Notes under the pieces: generated by a model
Databases searched by the model: none
What the model saw: only the letters and a program-made list of their open reading frames with translations
Told to the model about the DNA's origin: nothing
Assembly (NCBI RefSeq): GCF_916700565.1
Contig: NZ_CAKAKO010000003.1
Location: forward strand, 744,001 to 808,000
From: Xenophilus sp. Marseille-Q4582
GTDB taxonomy: Bacteria; Pseudomonadota; Gammaproteobacteria; Burkholderiales; Burkholderiaceae_C
Length of the DNA: 64,000 nucleotides
Direction of reading: 5' to 3'
Position numbers and translations under genes: made by a program
Part shown: positions 1-7,432 of the stretch, piece after piece
How the letters are laid out: each line of letters begins with the position of its first letter
How positions within the stretch are numbered: the stretch's first letter is position 1

Positions 1-164
1 GACTTCACGTCGGCCAGAAACTTCGAAAAGGCCCCAGCTTCGATCACGTCGCCATAGGCGTCCACGTTCCCGAATACGGCGCCGTACCCGCTGAAGCTCA
101 TGACCTGGTCGCCTTCGCCCGGGTCGAACTTCAGCTCCTTCAGGCTACAGATCAGACTGTCCAT
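1..164 (-). CDS. HK97-type prohead protease, N-terminal part (cut by window edge)
   Basis: The reading frame enters from the portal gene on the minus strand and runs off the left edge, so only about 54 N-terminal residues are visible. They contain FSGYGAVFGNVDAYGDVIEAG, which is the conserved opening of the HK97-family (peptidase U35/S78) prohead maturation protease: Gly-Tyr, then Phe-Gly-Asn-x-Asp, then Gly-Asp-Val and Gly-Ala-Phe. The protein would cleave scaffold and capsid precursors during head assembly. Three tandem ATGs occur at 170-162. The innermost is best spaced from the GAAGGAAG ribosome site. The frame overlaps the 3' end of the portal gene, the usual late-operon arrangement. Capsid genes should follow outside the window. 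Confidence 0.8.
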   Translation of the reverse strand, partial: MDSLICSLKELKFDPGEGDQVMSFSGYGAVFGNVDAYGDVIEAGAFSKFLADVK

Positions 165-1383
165 CATCATCTTCCTTCGGCTTCGCGCCGGCTACGTTCG
201 TCGGCTTCGGCAGCACCGCCGCTTCGCCCCCCATCGGGTTCAGCTCTTCCAGGCCACGAATCTCATCCTGCGTCATCCATCCCGGCGCACCGCCAGCACC
301 CAGGGCTTTGGCGTAGTACTCGGCCCGATCCTTATGAGAGCCGCGCATGAGCCCGGCGGCGTTGAACTTGATGAAGTAGTTCTGGTCCCGCTCACGCTCA
401 CTGAGCAGCTGACATTCGCCGGACTGCTCAATGCGCGTGTACCAGGGGGCCAGGGTGTGCACGACGTGCGCCAGGAACATCTGCTCCGCGCTCGCATAGG
501 TAGCGGCCTTGTCCGAGTAGCCGACCATGATCGGCATGACCCGGAACGCTCGGCAGATTTCCTCTACCTGCTGCTTTCGCGTCTCCAGCAACTGGGCATC
601 CACCGCCGTCATGCTGGTGGGCGTGTACTTCGCCCCGCGATCCAGTAGCTTCGTGCGCCCGACATTCTGCGGGCCGTCGAAGTTCTTGTCGATGAACTCC
701 CGCAGCGCCTTGTACTGGTCGGAGTTGAGCTTTTCCTCGACCGAGTAGAGCCCAGACATTGATGCGCCCGACTTTGTCATCCTGGCCTGCGACTCTTCCG
801 TTGCCATTGCCAGGCCAATCGACTCTCGCGCCAGCTTGACCACATCCATCCCGCACACGCCGTCCCAGCTCGGGCCGCGCCAGTGCCAGATGGCCTCCTG
901 CGGGAAGTCCTGACTCTGGCCGTTCGGCGCCTGGAGCCGGTACGTCATGCGGTAGTCGTTCTCCTGCTTGATCGTGACGTTCGCCGGGGCGAAGGGGATG
1001 ATCTCCTTCACCTCGCCGCGAACCCGATTCACGAAAGCCACTGCATCGCCCGTCAGGACAGCATGCAGCGCCATCGTCTCCCGAAGGTCGAAGCTGGTCA
1101 TCCAGCTATTCGGGCGACGGTGCAGGATGGTGTACAGCGGATGATCGACGGCAGGCAACACCTTGTCGCCTTCTGCCCGGTAGAGCTTGAACGGGACTTG
1201 CGCAATGCCCTCCGAAATCACCCGGGCGCACGCCAGCACCACTGACACCTCCAGCGCCGACTTGTGGCTGACAGACGCCCCGCTTTTCGTCGCCATCCAG
1301 CCGTACAGCAGCCGGAACAGGTCGAGCGAGTGACGAACCGAGCCGTCCTCGTTCGACTTGCGGCTGAAAGGCCAGAGTTTCAT
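145..1383 (-). CDS. Phage portal protein (HK97 family)
   Basis: This 412-residue protein forms the dodecameric portal at the capsid vertex through which DNA is packaged and ejected. The N-terminus (MKLWPFSRK), the VSHKSALEVSVVLACARVIS segment and the downstream RPNSWMTSFDLRETM segment match the HK97-type portal family, and the length is normal for it. It overlaps the end of the large terminase gene by four bases, which suggests translational coupling, and it is followed by the prohead protease. The order small terminase, large terminase, portal, protease is the canonical siphovirus head module. Function is inferred from family resemblance and context. Confidence 0.93.
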   Translation of the reverse strand: MKLWPFSRKSNEDGSVRHSLDLFRLLYGWMATKSGASVSHKSALEVSVVLACARVISEGIAQVPFKLYRAEGDKVLPAVDHPLYTILHRRPNSWMTSFDLRETMALHAVLTGDAVAFVNRVRGEVKEIIPFAPANVTIKQENDYRMTYRLQAPNGQSQDFPQEAIWHWRGPSWDGVCGMDVVKLARESIGLAMATEESQARMTKSGASMSGLYSVEEKLNSDQYKALREFIDKNFDGPQNVGRTKLLDRGAKYTPTSMTAVDAQLLETRKQQVEEICRAFRVMPIMVGYSDKAATYASAEQMFLAHVVHTLAPWYTRIEQSGECQLLSERERDQNYFIKFNAAGLMRGSHKDRAEYYAKALGAGGAPGWMTQDEIRGLEELNPMGGEAAVLPKPTNVAGAKPKEDDDGQSDL

Positions 1384-2873
1384 GCGGTTTCCCAGAATGA
1401 TTTTTCGGTGCTGACAGCCTCAGGCATCACGCCGACCGCCATGGCGAGGGCCTGGATCCCATCAATCCGGCCACTGGCTTTCGCTTTCGTGAATTTGCGG
1501 TTCTCGGCCGGGTCTTTGACTACCACCGCGTTGTTCGCGCACATGGACAGCACAGGGTGATTCCCATGCCTCATCTTTCGCGTCAGGATTCGCTCTTCCA
1601 GTGCCCGAATCGCCGGAGACATGCTCACAAAACCCTGGCCGAAGTCGATGAAGCGCTCCAGTTCCTCTTCAGTGAACCCAGATTTCACCAACCACGGCCG
1701 AAGATGACGCATCCCCCAACGGTCAAATGCCAGCGCTCGCACATTGCAGCGGTCAAACACGCCGCGAAGGTGCTCCGCGACAAATTCATACTCGATGGCC
1801 CGGCCAGGCGTCGTCTGCAGCAGGCCCTGAGCTTCCCAAAGGTCATACGGAACACGGTCCTTGCGCGACTTCTCGGACAATCCATCGCCGGGGAGCCAGA
1901 AGGTCGGATGCACGTCGCCCCTTTCCGATACCAGCACCAAGGCTGTCAAGTCACTGACCGACGATAGGTCAAGCCCCCCGTAGACATCTTGGCCATCAAT
2001 GGGATCAGGCTGATCCCCGCACTCCTGCCACACCGAGCGCGTGATGAATGGAGTCTTGGCTTCCACGCGCTGATTCAGGATCAAATTCCGATACCCAGCC
2101 TCCTGAGTCGGAAGCCGCTTCGCATCTGCCGCCTGCTTGCGCACCTCTTCGCGGTTCATGAACACGTCGAAGTGCGGATTCGCAGCCCGGATGGCTTGAT
2201 CCGAGAACGGGTCCATGTCCATCGGCGCCGTGTGCAATGCCACTTTGATGCGCGGATCCGTGCCAGTCAAAGCATCGTCAATCAGGACGCTCAGTAGGTC
2301 CGCATCCGTGGGCGACTGTGTGCTGATGATGATCGACAGCGGCTGCTCATGCGCTGCCGAGGCGGTTTCAATCGCCTCATACAACTCCGAACGCGGCCCC
2401 CGAACCTGCCCCAACTCGTCATGCACAGAGAAGACCGGCGACAACCCGTATGCCGTCGATGCATCTGCTGACAGCGCCCGATACACCGTACCCAGCTCAG
2501 GGCACACCAACGTCTTCGCGGACTCCTTCGGAATCACGTATTCGCTCAGCTCCGGCGACATACGAACCACCTTGGACGCATATCCGTACAGGATGGCGGC
2601 CTGGTCACGGGACTGCGCCGCGCTGTAAAGCTGGCTGTTCGGCTTCGCCTCCGGTCCGCACAGGTGCAGGAGCAACAGGAATGCGCTGGTCGCGGTCTTC
2701 GCGTTCTTGCGTGCCATCGACAAGATGAACGTGCGCGTCGGCGTGTCGTAAATCTGCCTGATCCAGCCCTTTTGCGCGTCCGTCAACCGAACAGGCTTGC
2801 CGACCAACTTCCCATCTGGAATTCGGCACATGCTCTCGATCCAGCGGATGTTCCTCTCGCCTCGGCTAACCAT
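1380..2873 (-). CDS. Phage terminase large subunit
   Basis: This is the 497-residue motor of DNA packaging, with an N-terminal ATPase and a C-terminal RNase H-like nuclease. A Walker A-like SMARKNAKT lies at residues 52-60. A Walker B/catalytic HDE follows at 151-153, and an STQ coupling-like segment at 184-186. The nuclease domain begins near GGLDLSSVSDLT, where Asp302 is the likely first metal ligand. These features place it in the Terminase_1-like family used by HK97-type phages. It overlaps the small terminase gene by 8 bases and the portal gene by 4, so it lies in the middle of a coupled packaging operon. Confidence 0.94.
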   Translation of the reverse strand: MVSRGERNIRWIESMCRIPDGKLVGKPVRLTDAQKGWIRQIYDTPTRTFILSMARKNAKTATSAFLLLLHLCGPEAKPNSQLYSAAQSRDQAAILYGYASKVVRMSPELSEYVIPKESAKTLVCPELGTVYRALSADASTAYGLSPVFSVHDELGQVRGPRSELYEAIETASAAHEQPLSIIISTQSPTDADLLSVLIDDALTGTDPRIKVALHTAPMDMDPFSDQAIRAANPHFDVFMNREEVRKQAADAKRLPTQEAGYRNLILNQRVEAKTPFITRSVWQECGDQPDPIDGQDVYGGLDLSSVSDLTALVLVSERGDVHPTFWLPGDGLSEKSRKDRVPYDLWEAQGLLQTTPGRAIEYEFVAEHLRGVFDRCNVRALAFDRWGMRHLRPWLVKSGFTEEELERFIDFGQGFVSMSPAIRALEERILTRKMRHGNHPVLSMCANNAVVVKDPAENRKFTKAKASGRIDGIQALAMAVGVMPEAVSTEKSFWETA

Positions 2874-3312
2874 CTACCACTTCCCACGGCTTGCGAGAGC
2901 GGCCCATCGCACTGTGCGCACGGCCTACAGTCTTGGGGTCTGCCGTCGCCTGGCGCGTGATGCGCAAACGTGTCGCCAGGGACGACGCAGAGCGGACTTC
3001 ACGCTCCCGCATCGCTAGCAGGCGGTCATAGCGCTTCAGGCCATCGTCATCGCGCAGCCATTCGCGGTCGAACGCCTTGATCTCGTCGTCCAGCACCTGG
3101 GCCGTCACGATATGCTGGCAATACAGGTCCAACAGGTCGCGGTGAGTCTCTGTAAACGCGGATGCCGGATGGTCATTGACCAGGCGCGCCCACACGATCT
3201 GCTCAGCATCACTCAGATGCGGAGACGCGCGCAGCCGGTTTTCCGCCAAAACAGGCCCAAGCTGGGCCGCCACTGCGACGCTCGCAGCGGACTTGCGGCC
3301 CCTTTGTGCCAT
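2866..3312 (-). CDS. Phage terminase small subunit (P27-like)
   Basis: This 148-residue protein would recognise the packaging start site on phage DNA and recruit the large subunit. It has a basic, Arg/Lys-Ala-rich N-terminus (MAQRGRKSAAS) followed by a mostly helical body with the AEQIVWARLV and TETHRDLLDLYC segments typical of P27-family small terminases. The start at 3312 has an AGGTGA ribosome site seven bases upstream. It directly precedes and overlaps the large subunit gene. About 120 bases without a gene separate it from the HNH gene upstream. Confidence 0.85.
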   Translation of the reverse strand: MAQRGRKSAASVAVAAQLGPVLAENRLRASPHLSDAEQIVWARLVNDHPASAFTETHRDLLDLYCQHIVTAQVLDDEIKAFDREWLRDDDGLKRYDRLLAMREREVRSASSLATRLRITRQATADPKTVGRAHSAMGRSRKPWEVVDG

Positions 3313-3436
3313 TTATGTCACCTTTTTTCTGGACGTTTAGGAAAGTAAGAGGAACCGGGCGGTCAGGGCGACGAAGGCCGCAGACTTTGATGGCCCCCCC
3401 CTGTCACGCCAGCACGACGGTCCATCGGCGAGACGG

Positions 3437-3754
3437 TCAGGCATCGGTGGGCCAGCCATCGGGGCCGACCACCCTGCGCTTCCGCCCCTTCTCTTCCGCC
3501 TGCTTGTCAGAGTCGTGATGCCTCTTGCACAACGGCTGCCAGTTCGTCTGATCCCACATCAGGACTTCATCGCCTTTGTGCGGGACGATGTGATCCACCA
3601 CCGTGGCGATGGTCACCCGGCGCTCAGCACTGCACATCACACACAGCACGTTCTCCGGCCTGGCCAGGAACGCCTTGCGCTCTCTCTGCCATCTGCCGCC
3701 GTACCCACGCTCTGCTGTCTTGCGTCGGTCCTGGCGCCAGCTGGGTTGCTTCAT
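3437..3754 (-). CDS. HNH endonuclease associated with packaging
   Basis: This 105-residue protein has the compact HNH fold. Two zinc-type CxxC positions (CVMC near residue 38) precede a VDHIVPHKGDEVLMWDQTNWQPLCKRHHDSD segment, which I give by its key parts: Asp-His, Asn-Trp-Gln and the terminal His-His. A single HNH nuclease directly upstream of the terminase genes is standard in HK97-type phages, where it helps terminase cut DNA. Its ATG overlaps the stop of the upstream HNH gene (ATGA). The packaging role is inferred from position. Confidence 0.88.
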   Translation of the reverse strand: MKQPSWRQDRRKTAERGYGGRWQRERKAFLARPENVLCVMCSAERRVTIATVVDHIVPHKGDEVLMWDQTNWQPLCKRHHDSDKQAEEKGRKRRVVGPDGWPTDA

Positions 3755-4326
3755 AGGAGAGTCAGAACCTTTCCACCCTTGGACAGATTCTCTCGGCCCC
3801 AGAGCGGCCGTAGGTTGGTGTGATGCGTCAGCCTTACCACATCCTCAGCACTGACAGCAGTTGCCAACGGGACGATGTGGTCGATGTGCCAATCGCCCCT
3901 GTTCTCCCATGACATGCCACGGGCGAACTGCTTCTCGATGTGGGCCACGAACTCCTGCATCGTGCACCCCAATATCTGCTCAACGCGCTCCGACTTCTTG
4001 GCTCCGCGTGAGGCCAGCGCCTTGAAGATGGCCGCTCGGATCGAGTTCCGAAGCGCGTATGCCGGATCATTCGCCAGCCTTTGCCTATCCTTGGCGTTCC
4101 TGGCGGCTCGGTTCTGTGCCTTGTACTGCCGATCGTAGGCAGCCCGGCGATCTGCATTGCTTTCGCGCCATGCCTGACTGCGGGCCTTGCTGCAATCCTT
4201 GCAAGAGGGCTTGTAGCTGCCTGGGCGGGACAGGTAGAAGTGCGTCAGGGGCAGAAGCCGGTCACATGTCGCACACGCTTTGCAAGCTACGGCATCAGAC
4301 GCAGCCATAGAATCACTCTCAGCCAT
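3751..4326 (-). CDS. HNH endonuclease with N-terminal zinc finger, probable homing type
   Basis: The protein is about 191 residues. It starts with a CKACATC ... CKDCSK zinc-finger pair, continues through a long Arg/Ala-rich helical linker, and ends in an HNH core with WHIDHIVPLATA and a downstream HTNLRPLW. A start at 4326 has an AGAGG site, whereas the ATG at 4338 has none. It overlaps the next HNH gene by four bases. A related architecture recurs at 7416-7988. It sits just after a large hairpin (4355-4388) and the phage tRNA, which fits a mobile gene inserted between the late regulator and the terminase genes. Confidence 0.85.
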   Translation of the reverse strand: MAESDSMAASDAVACKACATCDRLLPLTHFYLSRPGSYKPSCKDCSKARSQAWRESNADRRAAYDRQYKAQNRAARNAKDRQRLANDPAYALRNSIRAAIFKALASRGAKKSERVEQILGCTMQEFVAHIEKQFARGMSWENRGDWHIDHIVPLATAVSAEDVVRLTHHTNLRPLWGRENLSKGGKVLTLL

Positions 4327-4354
4327 GAAGCCTCTCATACAGGTTGACTGGTTA

Positions 4355-4388
4355 GAGCCCGCACAGGATTGCCGTCCTATGTGGGCTC
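4355..4388 (-). other. Long hairpin in front of the HNH gene
   Basis: Arms at 4355-4368 and 4375-4388 pair over 14 positions with one mismatch and one G-T pair around a 6-base loop. The hairpin lies about 30 bases upstream of the HNH start. The following bases are not a T-run on either strand, so it is not a plain terminator. It may control translation of the nuclease or mark the edge of an inserted segment. The rest of 4389-4563 shows nothing I can support. Confidence 0.5.
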
Positions 4389-4563
4389 GCTTACTTTAGC
4401 TTCCTCTTTGCCTTTGGTCCACGATCCTCGGCGCCTGCTGCATCCTGGTGGACTGGGCCATCTGGATGCGCTGGGGTGCAGCGGGGATGCGGGGGCGTTG
4501 CGTCATAGGGCGCCGGGCTCAGTCCTTGGGTACAGGTGACCGATGGGATGCGGACCGGCCCGG

Positions 4564-4598
4564 CAAAAGAAAACCCGCCGAGGCTTTCACCTGGCGGG
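4564..4598 (-). terminator. Intrinsic terminator after the phage tRNA
   Basis: On the minus strand CCCGCCAGG and CCTCGGCGGG pair around a short loop and are followed by TTTTCTTTT. It lies only a few bases beyond the CCA end of the tRNA gene and between the late regulator gene and the terminase genes. That is where lambdoid phages keep the terminator their antiterminator overrides. Confidence 0.75.
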
Positions 4599-4605
4599 CT
4601 GTGTG

Positions 4606-4683
4606 TGGTTGCGGTGGCGGGCTTCGATCCCGCGCCCTTTGGGGTATGAACCCAACGCTCTGACCAGGCTGAGCTACACCGCT
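4606..4683 (-). tRNA. Phage-borne tRNA-Met (CAT), initiator-like
   Basis: A 78-base cloverleaf with encoded CCA lies on the minus strand. The anticodon loop TTCATAC reads CAT. Three features resemble initiator tRNAs: three G-C pairs (GGG/CCC) at the bottom of the anticodon stem, an unpaired first acceptor position (A1 against A72), and A instead of T at the first T-loop position. The D-stem keeps the elongator-type C11-G24 pair. It lies between the late-regulator gene and the late structural genes. A lysidine-modified isoleucine tRNA is the alternative, but the GGG/CCC stem argues against it. Confidence 0.85.
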
Positions 4684-4908
4684 GTTGATCTCGGCCCCTT
4701 ACGGGAGCCACTCGGCGCCTCGCTAATTTTCTGCGCCCGTCACCGCAGTTGAGGATTGCGGCTCCTGCTCACACCCATGTACGGGGCTCGCAACCTGCGA
4801 TTTCTACCGACACCGGCGCCTCCGTTTCTGGATGCTCTTGCCTTAGTGCTCGACAGCTCACAAGTCCTCCCGTTTGTATCACAAGTTTTTCGGGTTCTCA
4901 AGGGGTTT

Positions 4909-5295
4909 TCATACAGCCCGATTGATGAGCATCTGCCGGGCGTCTCGGACGTGCCGGGCCAGCCCTTCCATGGACAACCCCAGCTCACGGCAAGCCTTGG
5001 CCGGCGCAGTCGGCCGGACGTATGACCAGTGAATGGCTTTGCGATGTTTCTCCGGCAGGGCTTGAACTCCCTTGGCGATCTTGGCGGCATCGGCCCCATC
5101 CACCACATCGGCCACGAGTGACACGTCCCCACGTACACGCGGCGGCGGTGGGACGAGGCGGAACATCGGCGACACAGACGCGCCTCCCCAGCTCCGGCCG
5201 TTGCACCATGCCGCCCAGTTGGCAAGGCGCCGGTCCATCTCACGCTGGTGAGGCTCCACGGCGTGGAAATCGACGGCTTTCACTTTCATCAGCAT
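4909..5295 (-). CDS. Probable late-gene regulator (antiterminator Q / sigma region 4-like)
   Basis: This 128-residue protein ends in a helix-turn-helix of the sigma region 4 type: LPEKHRKAIHWSYVRPTAPA leads into KACRELGLSMEGLARHVRDAR. Proteins of this size and arrangement, last gene before the tRNA and terminase block, are usually called Q-type antitermination or late transcription regulators. The start at 5295 has an AAGGAG site. An intrinsic terminator lies downstream at 4564-4598, before the late genes. The HTH is visible in sequence; the antitermination role is inferred from position. Confidence 0.65.
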   Translation of the reverse strand: MLMKVKAVDFHAVEPHQREMDRRLANWAAWCNGRSWGGASVSPMFRLVPPPPRVRGDVSLVADVVDGADAAKIAKGVQALPEKHRKAIHWSYVRPTAPAKACRELGLSMEGLARHVRDARQMLINRAV

Positions 5296-5398
5296 CTGTG
5301 CTCCTTGAAATCTTCTCAGTTCGCTATTCGCGAATGGGCTTTATTTGTTTGGTGGCGGGGACTTAGGCGCGGGGGATCGCATCGGGAATCGCCTCAGA

Positions 5399-5608
5399 TC
5401 AGCCCCGCTCGCCTCCGCATGTGATGCGGTATGGCGGCTGCCATGGATTGGGCGCTGTCATCGGCTCTACTGGCCCGGGCGTGCCAACCCTCGGCGTGCC
5501 GACGAAATAGGGCGGGATGTAGGTTCTGCCGCCCTCAAGGCATGCCACTCGCTCGCGGAGCTTTGCGATCTCTTCTCGGAGCGCCTGGATCTCTTGGTCT
5601 GTTGTCAC
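5399..5608 (-). CDS. Small phage protein with N-terminal coiled coil
   Basis: The 69-residue frame starts at a GTG whose TGA overlap with the upstream gene and AAGGAG ribosome site both fit. The first 30 residues (TTDQEIQALREEIAKLRERV) form a clear heptad coiled coil. A Pro/Gly-rich tail follows. I do not recognise the family. A longer in-frame reading to 5719 exists, but it would overlap the upstream gene heavily and has no ribosome site. Confidence 0.55.
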   Translation of the reverse strand: MTTDQEIQALREEIAKLRERVACLEGGRTYIPPYFVGTPRVGTPGPVEPMTAPNPWQPPYRITCGGERG

Positions 5609-5880
5609 CCCTGCTCCTTGCGGTTGCGGATGGCGGCGGCGCACAGCGAGCCAATCTCGCGTGCGTCGCTCTGCTTCATATGCAGATCCATGCCTGTATT
5701 CCACGCAGTAACAGCACACGCCTCCCGCTCAGCCCTCTGCCCAGCGGCGTAGGCGGCTTGCCAGACGGTCCAGCCCGTTGCGGCCGTCGACAGCTTGTAC
5801 TCAGCGCCGGTCTTCTCGACCGCTGCCGGCCACTGGCCTTCATCAGACATCCACTGCTCGAACTCCTCTCGCATCGTCAT
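5605..5880 (-). CDS. Phage hypothetical protein
   Basis: A 91-residue protein in the leftward early operon. It begins MTMREEFEQWMSDEG and contains the WTVWQAAYAAGQRAERE segment seen in many small phage proteins of the Ea22/Eaa type that carry a tryptophan-rich motif. Its ATG overlaps the stop of the upstream HTH gene (ATGA), and its stop overlaps the next start (GTGA), so it is firmly in the operon. No catalytic motif is visible. Confidence 0.65.
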   Translation of the reverse strand: MTMREEFEQWMSDEGQWPAAVEKTGAEYKLSTAATGWTVWQAAYAAGQRAEREACAVTAWNTGMDLHMKQSDAREIGSLCAAAIRNRKEQG

Positions 5881-6083
5881 CCCGCACTCCTTTGCTCATA
5901 AACCACCCGCGCCACGAGCCCCGCATCCGCCAGCAGGATTGGCGACGGGTGCGGATGGCCGTTGAGCGACTGGCAAAGGGTTGATGGGTCGATGCCCAGC
6001 GCCTTGGCGGCCTCCTTCTGGGTGCCGTACTTCTGCTGCACGTGCTGGCGCAGTACCTGGCTGATGTTGTTGCGGTCGATCAC
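5877..6083 (-). CDS. Small helix-turn-helix protein
   Basis: This 68-residue protein contains a Cro/C1-type helix-turn-helix: KEAAKALGIDPSTLCQSLNG at about residues 24-43. The GTG start overlaps the TGA of the upstream HNH gene, and the ATG of the next gene overlaps its stop. It probably binds DNA, but nothing shows which operator. Longer readings of this frame lie over the HNH gene and are not coding. Confidence 0.6.
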   Translation of the reverse strand: MIDRNNISQVLRQHVQQKYGTQKEAAKALGIDPSTLCQSLNGHPHPSPILLADAGLVARVVYEQRSAG

Positions 6084-6580
6084 GCTGCCAGCCTCCAGAA
6101 TGGGTTCTGGGTGTCGGCCCATGCCTCGCCGCGCCGGATGCGCCCGACCACGCTGCGGGTGATGCCGTAGCGCTCGGCCAGGACGGGCCCGGGCTCCGGC
6201 GACAGGCGAATCTCGCGGGCGATCTCGATGGTGATCTTGGCTTTCGTCGCCCGAGCGTGTTGCGTCAGCTTGAGGCGGCGTCCCGGACCCTTGGAGTCGA
6301 CCTTCCGGCCCATCTTGGCCATGTGCTGGGCCTGGGTGTACTGGCCGATGTGTTCGGGATTCACGCAATCCGCGCAGCCGCACTTCGGGGCGAAGTACCG
6401 CGCTCGCTCGACTCGGATGCCCAGCAGGTCCACCATCACCGCGCGGACCGGCATCATCTTGCCGCCGTGGCTCACTGCCGGCACTCCGTTGCCGAAGTAG
6501 CCCTGCCACAGCCAGCACTCGCCCTCTTCAATGCAGCGGTTGCGCAGGCTGGTCATCGTTTGGAGCGTCTTGACTCTCAT
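6080..6580 (-). CDS. HNH_3-type endonuclease with C-terminal HTH
   Basis: This 166-residue protein has the HNH_3 layout: CWLWQGYFGNGVPAVS near the N-terminus, a CGCADCVNPEH core with the paired cysteines and the Asn-Pro-Glu-His, and a C-terminal AERYGITRSVVGRIRRG helix-turn-helix for target binding. The same architecture recurs at 23746-24267. It is coupled to its neighbours by four-base overlaps on both sides. A homing-type mobile nuclease in the early operon is the simplest reading. Confidence 0.82.
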   Translation of the reverse strand: MRVKTLQTMTSLRNRCIEEGECWLWQGYFGNGVPAVSHGGKMMPVRAVMVDLLGIRVERARYFAPKCGCADCVNPEHIGQYTQAQHMAKMGRKVDSKGPGRRLKLTQHARATKAKITIEIAREIRLSPEPGPVLAERYGITRSVVGRIRRGEAWADTQNPFWRLAA

Positions 6581-6855
6581 GCGCGCTCCAGAAGCTCGGG
6601 CTGGATGGCGGGCAGCGGGACGGGCTTCCAGGCGAGGGTTTCGTCCACGGCGTCGTCACCGGGGTCGCGGAGGGGTCGAAGCACGCTGTCATGGACCATG
6701 CTCCAGACGACGCCTGGGCGCCCAGCCATGCGCAGCTCGGGCGACACTTCCCACCATCCGTCATGTGACCACACGCATCGGACGATCTTCCCGTGGTGCT
6801 CGGGAGCCGCACGAGTCCATCGGACAACAGCTAGATCCCCAGGCTTGCAGTTCAC
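6577..6855 (-). CDS. Phage hypothetical protein, SH3-like
   Basis: A 92-residue protein starting MNCKPGDLAVVRW. The KPGDLA(V/I)V start and the following short beta-rich stretch (KIVRCVW, WWEVSPEL) resemble small SH3-barrel phage proteins that have no assigned function. It overlaps the downstream HNH gene by four bases. The sequence ends in a Pro/Leu-rich tail. No function can be assigned. Confidence 0.65.
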   Translation of the reverse strand: MNCKPGDLAVVRWTRAAPEHHGKIVRCVWSHDGWWEVSPELRMAGRPGVVWSMVHDSVLRPLRDPGDDAVDETLAWKPVPLPAIQPELLERA

Positions 6856-6882
6856 GATTCCTTCTCCTTCCTCAGTTCGCGC

Positions 6883-7149
6883 TCAGACCAGCGCGGCGAT
6901 GGTGTTGTTGAGCACGGCCAGTTCATCCAGGCGCTTGACCTTCCATATGCGCTGCTGGCCGTGGATGCCGTTGAAACTGCCTCGATGGCAGTCGGCGCAC
7001 AGAGGAATGGACGTGTGCCACTCACCCTGGCGCAGTTCGTGGGCCTCGGACGGGCCTGGCGCTTCGCAGACGCCGCACGGCATCTCTTTGATGCGGACGA
7101 TGTGCTCGCGCTCGGCCTTGGTCGGGGCGGCCTTGTTCTTAGACTGCAT
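6883..7149 (-). CDS. Ref-like RecA-dependent nuclease (HNH fold)
   Basis: The 88-residue frame begins MQSKNKAAPTKAEREHIVRI and continues MPCGVCEAPGPSEAHELRQG, then IPLCADCHRG. This is the core of the phage Ref family, known from P1 as a RecA-dependent HNH nuclease: a Cys-x-x-Cys, a histidine in EAHELR and the final CxxCHRG. It is shorter than P1 Ref and lacks its long basic N-terminal tail. It overlaps the VRR-NUC-like gene upstream by 11 bases. The family call is good; dependence on RecA here is inference. Confidence 0.7.
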   Translation of the reverse strand: MQSKNKAAPTKAEREHIVRIKEMPCGVCEAPGPSEAHELRQGEWHTSIPLCADCHRGSFNGIHGQQRIWKVKRLDELAVLNNTIAALV

Positions 7150-7432
7150 GGATCGCTCCAATCGCCTGCAACGCCTCGTCCACGCTGTTGACCACATGGA
7201 CCGGGGCGCCCCACGCCGCATGCCAGCGCACCTGATCGGGCGTGAGCGCACGAGCCGAAGGCGGCTTGCTGCCGTCCTTGACCTCCAGCAGGAACAGATC
7301 CGACCGGAAGGCCACAAGCAGATCCGGCACTCCGTCGCCCGCAGCGGCCAAGCTCTGCACAGTGGCGCCGGCCTTGCGCAGAGCAGCCACCACGGCGGGC
7401 TGGTTGGCGTCAACCCTAGCTTTCTTTCGCAT
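7139..7432 (-). CDS. VRR-NUC / resolvase-like nuclease
   Basis: The 97-residue protein has the PD-(D/E)XK signature of small phage VRR-NUC proteins: GDGVPDLLVAF followed by LFLLEVKDGSKPPSARALTP. The Asp of GVPDLL and the Glu-x-Lys of LEVKDG form the active site, and the trailing LTPDQVRWH is typical. Such proteins act on branched DNA. The start at 7432 has a GGAGGAAG site. A longer frame to 7519 would sit inside the upstream HNH gene. Confidence 0.82.
   Translation of the reverse strand: MRKKARVDANQPAVVAALRKAGATVQSLAAAGDGVPDLLVAFRSDLFLLEVKDGSKPPSARALTPDQVRWHAAWGAPVHVVNSVDEALQAIGAIHAV

Noticed and set aside
4391-4711. Open frame on the minus strand across the phage tRNA
   Set aside because: It reads through the tRNA and its terminator. 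The composition is low-complexity and no ribosome site is present.
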